This document shows positions 5,804 through 11,705 of a DNA stretch of 11,705 nucleotides, one piece after another. The notes below the pieces were generated by a model. The model was given only the letters and a program-made list of their open reading frames with translations, had not been told where the DNA came from and made no database searches. The translations under genes and the position numbers were made by a program. Within the stretch, counting starts at the first letter, position 1; every line of letters begins with the position of its first letter. This stretch comes from Comamonadaceae bacterium (GTDB lineage: Bacteria; Pseudomonadota; Gammaproteobacteria; Burkholderiales; Burkholderiaceae_C): positions 1 through 11,705 of the forward strand of contig CANJXV010000051.1 in the NCBI GenBank assembly GCA_947478935.1, read 5' to 3'.

Positions 5804-6841
5804 TTACTGTCCGACGGGCCTGCCAGGCACATAAAGTGCTGCGACCGGAGAGGCACGGCTGTTTACCACGGGAGCTGTTTCCACCCAGCGGCGTACCCGC
5901 TCGGCATCGCCAATTCGGCTGAGCTTACCAGCCGAATCTAAAAACACCATGATGATTTTGCGCCCGGCCACCTTGACCTGCATTACTAGGCACTGACCGG
6001 CTTCGGAGATATAGCCAGTTTTTTGCAGACCGATGTCCCAGTCTGGGTTTTTCACCAGGCGGTTGGTGTTGTTGAACTGCAAGGTGCGACGCCCGACTTC
6101 CACCCGGTGCCCAGGCGAAGTGGAGTACTCGCGCAAGGTGGAGTCTGCATAGGCGTAATTAACCAGCGTAGCCAGGTCCTTGGCACTGGATTGATTTTTG
6201 CTGGAGAGCCCGGTCGGCTCGACATAGCTGGTGGCGGCCATGCCAAGCTCTGCGGCTTTGGCGTTCATCAGGCTGACAAAATTGCCAATACCCCCCGGAT
6301 ATGTGCGGCCTAGAGCGTGGGCTGCCCGGTTTTCACTGGACATCAAAGCTAAATGCAACAACTCCCCCCGGCTGAGCATGGTGCCCACAGTGAGGCGCGA
6401 GCGACTACCTTTTTCCATATCCACGTCGTCTTGGCTGATGGCAATCAATTCGTCCATCGGCAAACGCGCTTCACTAATCAGAATGCCGGTCATCAATTTG
6501 GTAATCGAGGCAATCGGCAGCACCGCCAGTTCGTTTTTATGCAACAAGACTTCTTTGGTATCCTGGTCAACCACGAAAGCCACGCTAGATTTGAGCGCCA
6601 GCGCGTCGGGCGCGCCGCGTAAACCGGCTATGTCACCAAAACTAGGCCGGGTCGGAGTCGGTACTCGACTCTTAACGTTAGCCTTAACAGGCGTTTTTCC
6701 GAAATTTTGCGCTTTAACCCACTTACTCTTAATTTGCTGGCGAGCGGGATCAACGCGACCATTGCGCTTGGCGTCCTGCGCGGCATAGGCCATGCCCAAG
6801 CAGAGTAAAAGTGACAAGACAGTGAAAAGTTTTTTAGCCAA
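5804..6841 (-). CDS. pbpG: D-alanyl-D-alanine endopeptidase, PBP7/8 type (peptidase S11)
   Basis: A penicillin-binding serine peptidase of the periplasm that cleaves D-Ala-meso-DAP cross-bridges in peptidoglycan. The 345-residue product starts with a signal peptide (KK near the N-terminus, hydrophobic core LFTVLSLLLCLGM, AYA before about residue 21). A variable Lys/Arg- and Pro-rich linker follows to about 80, then the S11 domain: S112-x-x-K115 in SITK, S169-E-N171 in the SxN motif, and K274-T-G276. This layout fits PbpG/PBP7 better than the longer DacA-type carboxypeptidases. The start is unusual: no ATG or GTG in frame lies between an upstream TAG and the signal peptide, so initiation must be at the TTG at 6841, with no good Shine-Dalgarno. 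An internal start would lose the export signal. The gene stands alone, behind the leuA terminator, so it needs its own promoter, which I could not place. Confidence 0.92.
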   Translation of the reverse strand: MAKKLFTVLSLLLCLGMAYAAQDAKRNGRVDPARQQIKSKWVKAQNFGKTPVKANVKSRVPTPTRPSFGDIAGLRGAPDALALKSSVAFVVDQDTKEVLLHKNELAVLPIASITKLMTGILISEARLPMDELIAISQDDVDMEKGSRSRLTVGTMLSRGELLHLALMSSENRAAHALGRTYPGGIGNFVSLMNAKAAELGMAATSYVEPTGLSSKNQSSAKDLATLVNYAYADSTLREYSTSPGHRVEVGRRTLQFNNTNRLVKNPDWDIGLQKTGYISEAGQCLVMQVKVAGRKIIMVFLDSAGKLSRIGDAERVRRWVETAPVVNSRASPVAALYVPGRPVGQ

Positions 6842-6909
6842 TATGCACCGGATACGAAATTTTGCGAAACCCTATTTGGGAGTTTGCTTTTAAAAATCAC
6901 AGTTTAATC

Positions 6910-6940
6910 AAAAAACCGCGTAAATCAAGCACTTGCGCGG
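6910..6940 (-). terminator. Rho-independent terminator of leuA
   Basis: On the minus strand, 32 bases after the leuA stop, CCGCG (6936-6940) pairs with CGCGG (6916-6920) and is followed by TTTTTT (6910-6915). Between the arms a nested CAA-GTGC-TTG mini-hairpin and an unpaired ATTTA are present. The outer stem is short, so strength is uncertain, but the position and T-run are right. Confidence 0.65.
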
Positions 6941-6972
6941 GAAACATCATGCAAATTCATGTAAATCTGCGA

Positions 6973-8511
6973 TTAACCCTGCGCTGCGACGCGATCGGCC
7001 TTGCTTTGCAGCTTGTTCAGAGCGCTTAAGTAGGCTTTTGCCGATGCCACCACGATATCTGGGTCTGCGCCAGTGCCATTAACCACGCGACCGCTGTTTT
7101 GCAAGCGAACCGTTACTTCGCCCTGGCTTTCGGTGGAGCCGCTGATGGCATTGACCGAATACAAAACCATCTCAGCCCCGCTTTTGACATGCGACTCTAT
7201 CGCCTTGAGTGAGGCGTCCACCGGCCCGTTGCCTTCGGCTTGCGCGCTGACCTCGCGCCCGGACACGGTAAACACAATAGCCGCCTGCGGACGCTCACCT
7301 GTTTCGCTGTGCTGGCTTAGGGAGACGAAGGCAAATTGCTCTTGCGCCTGGGACACGCTTTCGTCACTGACCAATGCGAGGATGTCCTCGTCAAAAATCT
7401 CGGATTTGCGGTCTGCCAGCTCTTTGAATCGGGCGAAAGCGGCGTTGATCTCGGTTTCGCTGTCAAGTTGAACACCAAGCTCGAGCAATCGCTGCTTGAA
7501 TGCGTTACGACCGCTGAGTTTGCCCAGCACAATCTTATTGGCGCTCCAGCCCACATCCTCGGCCCGCATAATTTCATAGGTATCGCGCGCTTTGAGCACG
7601 CCATCTTGATGGATGCCCGAGGCATGCGCAAACGCATTAGCGCCAACCACCGCCTTATTGGGTTGCACCACAAAGCCGGTCGTCTGGCTGACCATCCGAC
7701 TTGCTGCCAGGATATGGCGGGTGTCAATACCCATTTCCAAACCAAAATAATCACGGCGCGTTTTCACCGCCATGACCACCTCTTCCAGACTGCAATTGCC
7801 AGCCCGCTCACCCAGACCGTTGATAGTGCACTCCACCTGGCGCGCGCCACCCATCTTGACACCGGCCAATGAATTGGCCACAGCCATGCCCAAATCGTTG
7901 TGGCAATGTACGGACCAAATAGCTTTATCCGAATTGGGAATGCGCTCGCGCAAGGAACGGATAAATTCGCCGTATAACTCAGGGATAGCGTAGCCCACGG
8001 TATCGGGCACATTGATGGTACCGGCCCCCTCATTGATCACGGCCTCGATCACGCGGCATAAAAAGTCGGGGTCGCTGCGGTAGCCGTCTTCGGGGCTGAA
8101 CTCCACATCGCTGACCAAGTTGCGCGCAAAACGCACTGCCAGTTGCGCCTGGGCATAGACCTCGTCGGACGTCATGCGCAGCTTTTTTTCCATGTGAAGC
8201 GCAGAGGTGGCTATAAAGGTGTGGATGCGCGAGCGACGCGCGCCTTTGAGGGCCTCGGCTGCGCGCGCAATGTCACGGTCATTGGCGCGCGCCAGCGAAC
8301 AAACCGTAGAGTCTTTGATGTTGTTGGCCACCAATTGCACCGCCTCGAAATCGCCGTTAGAGCTTGCGGCAAAACCGGCCTCAATCACATCCACCTTCAG
8401 ACGCTCCAACTGGCGGGCGATACGCAGTTTTTCGTCCCGCGTCATGGAGGCGCCAGGCGATTGCTCGCCATCGCGCAAGGTGGTATCGAAAATAATGAGT
8501 TGATCAGACAT
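6973..8511 (-). CDS. leuA: 2-isopropylmalate synthase
   Basis: Condenses acetyl-CoA with 2-oxoisovalerate to 2-isopropylmalate, the first committed step of leucine synthesis. It is usually feedback-inhibited by leucine through the C-terminal domain. The 512-residue cytoplasmic enzyme shows DTTLRDGEQSPG (9-20; metal-binding Asp, catalytic Arg), INVPDTVGY (166-174), the metal-binding HCHNDLG (H202, H204), NGLGERAGN (231-239) and ASGIHQDGVLK (297-307). A LeuA-type regulatory domain runs from about 395 to the end. Length matches the type 1 (E. coli-like) enzyme. A TTG two codons upstream is in frame, but the ATG at 8511 has GGAG (8519-8522) 7 bases upstream and is preferred. It lies 54 bases downstream of pssA on the same strand and is followed by a terminator. 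Confidence 0.96.
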   Translation of the reverse strand: MSDQLIIFDTTLRDGEQSPGASMTRDEKLRIARQLERLKVDVIEAGFAASSNGDFEAVQLVANNIKDSTVCSLARANDRDIARAAEALKGARRSRIHTFIATSALHMEKKLRMTSDEVYAQAQLAVRFARNLVSDVEFSPEDGYRSDPDFLCRVIEAVINEGAGTINVPDTVGYAIPELYGEFIRSLRERIPNSDKAIWSVHCHNDLGMAVANSLAGVKMGGARQVECTINGLGERAGNCSLEEVVMAVKTRRDYFGLEMGIDTRHILAASRMVSQTTGFVVQPNKAVVGANAFAHASGIHQDGVLKARDTYEIMRAEDVGWSANKIVLGKLSGRNAFKQRLLELGVQLDSETEINAAFARFKELADRKSEIFDEDILALVSDESVSQAQEQFAFVSLSQHSETGERPQAAIVFTVSGREVSAQAEGNGPVDASLKAIESHVKSGAEMVLYSVNAISGSTESQGEVTVRLQNSGRVVNGTGADPDIVVASAKAYLSALNKLQSKADRVAAQG

Positions 8512-8565
8512 CTTCAAGCTCCAAAAACTTACTTCACTAATTTCCGCAATGGATGGGCTGGCAAC

Positions 8566-9381
8566 TTATTTATGCATGCCGCGCTCATCGGGCTCGTCTG
8601 TCGAGGTGCTGATGACACTGACAGGTACGCCCCGGAATCGGCGCACGCAATACACTACATAACCGCTGAAACCGTACACCACAAAAATGCCTAGCATCAC
8701 CGTGGGCGGATCGATATTGATGATGGCAATCCCCAGGGCAATGAGCACGATCACGGCGAATGGCACACTTTGCTTCATGCTGACGTCTTTGAAGCTGTAA
8801 AACGGCACATTGGTCACCATGGTCAATCCGGCGTACAGCACCCAGGCAAACATAAACCAGGCGACGCTTGGCGGCGCAATGCCCAGATCGGTACACCACC
8901 AGATAAACCCGGCTACCAGGGCCGCGGCGGCTGGGGACGGAAGCCCTTGGAAATAGCGCTTATCTACTACATGGGTATTGACGTTGAAGCGCGCCAAGCG
9001 CAAGGCTGCGCAGGCGCAATATACAAAAGCGGCAAACCAACCCCATTTACCAAGCCCCTTGAGAACCCATTCGTAGGACACCAAGGCCGGCGCGGCGCCG
9101 AAGGACACCATGTCTGACAGCGAGTCCATTTGCTCGCCGAATGCGCTTTGGGTATTGGTCATGCGGGCAACGCGCCCGTCCAGACTGTCTAGGACCATGG
9201 CGCAAAAAATACCGATGGCGGACTGGTCGAAATGCCCTTGCATGGCCATGACCACCGCGTAAAAACCGCCAAATAAAGCGGCCAAGGTAAATAAATTAGG
9301 GAGTATGTAGATGCCTTTGCGCCGTTTGCGCACAAAAACTGGCCCCTCGCCGTCAGCCTGTGTCTGTGAGTTGTCGTCCAT
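8566..9381 (-). CDS. pssA: CDP-diacylglycerol--serine O-phosphatidyltransferase
   Basis: Makes phosphatidylserine from CDP-diacylglycerol and serine at the inner membrane; this is the precursor of phosphatidylethanolamine. The 271-residue protein carries the complete CDP-alcohol phosphatidyltransferase motif D68-G69-x2-A72-R73-x8-G82-x3-D86-x3-D90. About seven hydrophobic segments are visible (roughly 24-46, 54-67, 112-131, 150-167, 172-191, 206-223, 226-246). It is the integral-membrane type II enzyme, not the peripheral phospholipase-D-like PssA of E. coli. The ATG at 9381 has AGGA (9389-9392) 7 bases upstream. The gene lies between the ilvC terminator and leuA. Phosphatidylserine decarboxylase (psd), its pathway partner, is not in the 165-base gap upstream nor anywhere else in this window. 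Confidence 0.94.
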   Translation of the reverse strand: MDDNSQTQADGEGPVFVRKRRKGIYILPNLFTLAALFGGFYAVVMAMQGHFDQSAIGIFCAMVLDSLDGRVARMTNTQSAFGEQMDSLSDMVSFGAAPALVSYEWVLKGLGKWGWFAAFVYCACAALRLARFNVNTHVVDKRYFQGLPSPAAAALVAGFIWWCTDLGIAPPSVAWFMFAWVLYAGLTMVTNVPFYSFKDVSMKQSVPFAVIVLIALGIAIINIDPPTVMLGIFVVYGFSGYVVYCVRRFRGVPVSVISTSTDEPDERGMHK

Positions 9382-9437
9382 GCATTGATCCTGGTGTGAT
9401 TCAGTTATGGCGTGCGACCACGCGCTTCACCTCGCCG

Positions 9438-9453
9438 CACTACAGGTGCAGTG
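9438..9453. repeat. Imperfect 16-bp dyad upstream of pssA
   Basis: CACTACAGGTGCAGTG reads as its own reverse complement at 12 of 16 positions (pattern CACT.CA..TG.AGTG). It lies between the ilvC terminator and the pssA start, about 57 bases upstream of the pssA ATG, where a pssA promoter would be expected. It may be an operator or chance; I see no well-formed promoter hexamers around it. Confidence 0.25.
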
Positions 9454-9491
9454 TACGCTGAGCCAGCGCGGGCGACAGCCCTCATTCAATG

Positions 9492-9517
9492 CCAAAGGCC
9501 ACCGAAGTGGCCTTTGG
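9492..9517 (-). terminator. Terminator of the ilvIHC transcript, UUCG tetraloop
   Basis: A perfect 11-bp stem, CCAAAGGCCAC paired with GTGGCCTTTGG, encloses TTCG on the minus strand (cUUCGg, an unusually stable RNA tetraloop). It starts 29 bases after the ilvC stop. The TTT that would serve as the U-tract is part of the distal arm. It separates ilvC from pssA, so pssA-leuA probably have their own promoter or depend on read-through. Being symmetric, it could also work on the plus strand, where no gene needs it. Confidence 0.8.
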
Positions 9518-9546
9518 GCGGAGCGCCTATCGCGGCAAAGAATGGC

Positions 9547-10563
9547 TTAGTTGCGAGTTTGATCGACCAACTTGTTTTTCTTGATCCAGGGCATCATGGC
9601 GCGCAAGGTCTCGCCGACTTGCTCAATCTGATGCTCTGCGGTCAAACGGCGGCGGCTTAGCAAAGTCGGCGCACCAGCCTTATTCTCCAAAATGAAGCTC
9701 TTGGCATATTCGCCGGTCTGGATGTCCTTGAGGCACTGGCGCATAGCCGCTTTGGTGGCGTCCGTAACGATGCGCGGACCGGTCACATATTCACCATACT
9801 CGGCATTGTTGGAGATCGAGTAATTCATGTTGGCGATGCCGCCTTCATAAATCATGTCCACGATCAGCTTGAGCTCATGGAGGCATTCGAAGTAAGCCAT
9901 TTCAGGCGCATACCCGGCTTCCACCAGGGTTTCAAAGCCCGCTTTGATCAGCTCTACCGTGCCGCCACACAAAACGGCCTGCTCGCCAAAGAGATCCGTC
10001 TCGGTCTCTTCGCGGAAATTAGTTTCAATAATGCCGGCTTTACCGCCACCATTGGCCATGGCATAGCTAAGTGCCAGATCACGGGTACGGCCCGATTTGT
10101 CCTGGTGAATCGCGATCAGATGAGGGACGCCGCCGCCTTGCGCATAGGTACCGCGCACGGTATGGCCGGGGGCCTTTGGTGCGACCATCCAAACGTCTAA
10201 GTCGGCGCGAGGGTTTACCAGGCCGTAATGCACGTTAAATCCATGTGCGAACACCAACGATGCACCGGATTTGATGTTGGGCTCGACATCCTGGGTGTAC
10301 ACCGTGCCAATTTGCTCGTCGGGCAACAAAATCATGACCACGTCGGCAGCGCGCACGGCATCAGCCACCTCAGCCACTTTCAGGCCAGCTTTTTCCACCT
10401 TAGGCCAAGACGCCCCACCTTTGCGCAAGCCAACAACGACTTTCACTCCGCTGTCATTCAAATTCTGGGCATGGGCATGGCCCTGGCTGCCGTAGCCGAT
10501 GATGGCCACCGTCTTGCCCTTGATCAGGCTCAGGTCGCAGTCTTTGTCGTAATACACCTTCAT
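9547..10563 (-). CDS. ilvC: Ketol-acid reductoisomerase (NADP+), class I
   Basis: Isomerises and reduces 2-acetolactate (or 2-aceto-2-hydroxybutyrate) to the dihydroxy acid in valine, leucine and isoleucine synthesis. It needs Mg2+ and NADPH. The 338-residue length is that of the short class I enzyme. The Rossmann motif GYGSQGHAHAQN (23-34) and the cofactor loop GLRKGGASW (45-53), with Arg and Ser as usual for NADPH, lie in the N-terminal domain. H108 in FAHGFN, D190 and E194 in TDLFGEQ, E226 and E230 in FECLHE and S251 in SISNNAEYG supply the active site. The ATG at 10563 has GGAG (10570-10573) 6 bases upstream. It lies 97 bases downstream of the ilvH stop codon, with a strong hairpin in the gap, and is followed by a terminator. 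Confidence 0.97.
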   Translation of the reverse strand: MKVYYDKDCDLSLIKGKTVAIIGYGSQGHAHAQNLNDSGVKVVVGLRKGGASWPKVEKAGLKVAEVADAVRAADVVMILLPDEQIGTVYTQDVEPNIKSGASLVFAHGFNVHYGLVNPRADLDVWMVAPKAPGHTVRGTYAQGGGVPHLIAIHQDKSGRTRDLALSYAMANGGGKAGIIETNFREETETDLFGEQAVLCGGTVELIKAGFETLVEAGYAPEMAYFECLHELKLIVDMIYEGGIANMNYSISNNAEYGEYVTGPRIVTDATKAAMRQCLKDIQTGEYAKSFILENKAGAPTLLSRRRLTAEHQIEQVGETLRAMMPWIKKNKLVDQTRN

Positions 10564-10622
10564 GCTTTTCTCCGAAAAATAATGGCGTCCTACGCCAAGT
10601 TACAAAACCAATTGAGGTTGTC

Positions 10623-10650
10623 CGCTGCCTGCATCAGGATGCCGGCAGCG
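10623..10650 (-). other. Intercistronic hairpin between ilvH and ilvC
   Basis: On the minus strand, 7 bases after the ilvH stop, CGCTGCC pairs with GGCAGCG (7 bp). After one G/A mismatch the stem continues as GCAT/ATGC around a CCTG loop, giving 11 pairs. No T-tract follows, so it is not a classical terminator. It could stabilise the upstream ilvIH message, mark an RNase cleavage point, or tune ilvC expression. Confidence 0.6.
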
Positions 10651-10657
10651 CCATCAC

Positions 10658-11149
10658 CTATACGCGCAATACCCGCTCACCGCGGCCTATGCCACTGGCA
10701 CCGGTACGCACTGTCTCCAAAATCGCATCCGTTTCGATAGCCTGCAAAAACGCATCGTTTTTGGCCTGATCGCCGGTCAGCTCGATGGTGTAGCTTTTGT
10801 CCGTCACGTCGATTACACGGCCACGGAAGATGTCAGCCATACGCTTCATTTCCTCGCGCTCCTTGCCAACGGCGCGCACCTTGACGATCATCAGCTCACG
10901 CTCGATGTAAGCGCCTTCTGTCAAATCCACTACCTTAACCACCTCAATCAGGCGGTTTAAATGTTTGGTGATTTGCTCAACTACATCGTCAGAGCCGTTG
11001 GTCTGCAAAGTCATGCGCGAGAGGCTGGAGTCCTCGGTAGGCGCCACCGTGAGAGATTCGATGTTGTAACCACGGGCGGAGAACAAGCCGACTACGCGCG
11101 ATAGGGCGCCAGGTTCGTTTTCCAGCAAAACAGCGATGATATGTTTCAT
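10658..11149 (-). CDS. ilvH: Acetolactate synthase, small (regulatory) subunit
   Basis: Regulatory subunit of acetohydroxyacid synthase; it activates the catalytic subunit and confers valine feedback inhibition. The 163 residues comprise an N-terminal ACT domain (about 2-76) and the C-terminal small-subunit domain (about 80-155). The start MKHIIAVLLENEPGALSRV is canonical. N11, G14 and N29, at the positions implicated in valine binding in E. coli IlvH, are all present, so valine sensitivity is likely. The ribosome site is unclear: AAGAGG lies 12 bases before the ATG, longer than usual. The gap from the ilvI stop to this ATG is 108 bases, wide for two subunits of one enzyme. Confidence 0.96.
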   Translation of the reverse strand: MKHIIAVLLENEPGALSRVVGLFSARGYNIESLTVAPTEDSSLSRMTLQTNGSDDVVEQITKHLNRLIEVVKVVDLTEGAYIERELMIVKVRAVGKEREEMKRMADIFRGRVIDVTDKSYTIELTGDQAKNDAFLQAIETDAILETVRTGASGIGRGERVLRV

Positions 11150-11257
11150 AGATACAAGACGCCTCTTTTCGCCGCCCTCCCCTGTACGCGGTAACGCACA
11201 AGCTTGGCAAGCAATAGATTTGTCAGTCAGTAGTTAATTAAAAGTAGTGTTTCCCGC

Positions 11258-11705
11258 TTACAAGTCTTCCGAGCCCAGCAGCATCTCAGTAATGCCCTTA
11301 CCCGCTTGCACCATCGGGAATACGTTTTCTGTTGGGTCAGTGCGGAAATCCATAAACACCGTACGATCTTTTAATCGGCGTGCCTCGCGCAAAGCCGGCT
11401 CCACGTCTTCAGGGCGCTCAATAAGCATGCCCACATGACCGTAGGCTTCCGCCAGCTTGACAAAGTTGGGCAGGGCATCCATGTAACTGTGGCTGTAGCG
11501 ACCTTCATATTCCACCTCTTGCCACTGGCGCACCATCCCCAGGTAACGGTTGTTCAACGAGATAACTTTGATGGGTGTGTTGTATTGCAAGCAGGTTGAA
11601 AGCTCTTGGATACACATTTGCACCGAACCTTCACCAGTGATACAAAAAACCTCGCTCTCGGGCTTGGCCAGTTTGATGCCCATCGCGTAAGGAATACCCA
11701 CACCC
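11258..11705 (-). CDS. ilvI: Acetolactate synthase, large (catalytic) subunit, C-terminal part
   Basis: Thiamine-diphosphate enzyme that condenses two pyruvates to 2-acetolactate, or pyruvate and 2-oxobutyrate to acetohydroxybutyrate. Only the last 148 residues are inside the window; the N-terminal and FAD-binding parts lie beyond the right edge. The visible part is the C-terminal ThDP-binding domain: the cofactor motif runs from GEGS to LNN about 25 residues later, with Glu in place of the more common Asp of GDG, as in many betaproteobacterial homologues. NNRYLGMVRQWQ (with the Trp of the herbicide/channel site), GRYSHSYMDALP and FPMVQAGKGITEMLLG follow. Its stop is at 11258-11260 and ilvH lies downstream. 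The name ilvI rather than ilvB rests on pairing with ilvH. Confidence 0.95.
   Translation of the reverse strand, partial: GVGIPYAMGIKLAKPESEVFCITGEGSVQMCIQELSTCLQYNTPIKVISLNNRYLGMVRQWQEVEYEGRYSHSYMDALPNFVKLAEAYGHVGMLIERPEDVEPALREARRLKDRTVFMDFRTDPTENVFPMVQAGKGITEMLLGSEDL

Noticed and set aside
5735..5941. 68-codon plus-strand open frame between the IclR-type gene and pbpG
   Set aside because: Most of it is antisense to the pbpG 3' end, it has no ribosome site, and the product shows no recognisable feature.

Overview
The window reads as ordinary chromosomal DNA of a betaproteobacterium of the order Burkholderiales, most likely family Comamonadaceae. The basis is the style of the encoded proteins (acetyl-CoA synthetase N-terminus, class I KARI, IlvH, LeuA), the moderately GC-rich sequence and the gene orders ilvI-ilvH-ilvC-pssA-leuA and fumarase-murI. 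No phage, transposon, integrase, CRISPR array, toxin-antitoxin or defence gene is visible, and almost every open stretch belongs to a recognisable housekeeping family. I did not find a new multi-gene system. The points of interest are small: a terminator-like hairpin between two tRNA genes, a palindrome in front of a regulator, an intercistronic hairpin in the ilv operon, and a TTG-initiated exported protein.

Left part (1-2982). The N-terminal part of acetyl-CoA synthetase (acs) runs off the left edge on the minus strand. It is divergent from a class I [4Fe-4S] fumarase, and glutamate racemase (murI) follows the fumarase after only 6 bases.

Middle part (2983-5803). Two minus-strand tRNA genes (Pro-TGG, then Arg-TCT) converge on murI and diverge from aat. 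aat and bpt form a tight plus-strand pair. Both encode aminoacyl-tRNA-protein transferases that place leucine (or Phe) on protein N-termini, so together they form the writer arm of the bacterial N-degron pathway. An IclR-family regulator follows on the same strand, preceded by an AT-rich palindrome.

Right part (5804-11705). Everything is on the minus strand, listed here in transcription order: ilvI (3' part only), ilvH and ilvC (valine/isoleucine synthesis), a UUCG-capped terminator, pssA (phosphatidylserine synthase), leuA (first committed step of leucine synthesis), a second terminator, then pbpG, a secreted PBP7-like murein endopeptidase with a TTG start. IlvI/H make acetolactate and IlvC reduces and isomerises it. 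The valine-pathway keto acid that results downstream is condensed with acetyl-CoA by LeuA, so ilvIHC and leuA are consecutive parts of branched-chain amino acid synthesis with the lipid gene pssA between them.

The longest stretch without protein-coding sequence (2983-3285) is mostly filled by the two tRNA genes. No other gap exceeds 190 bases.
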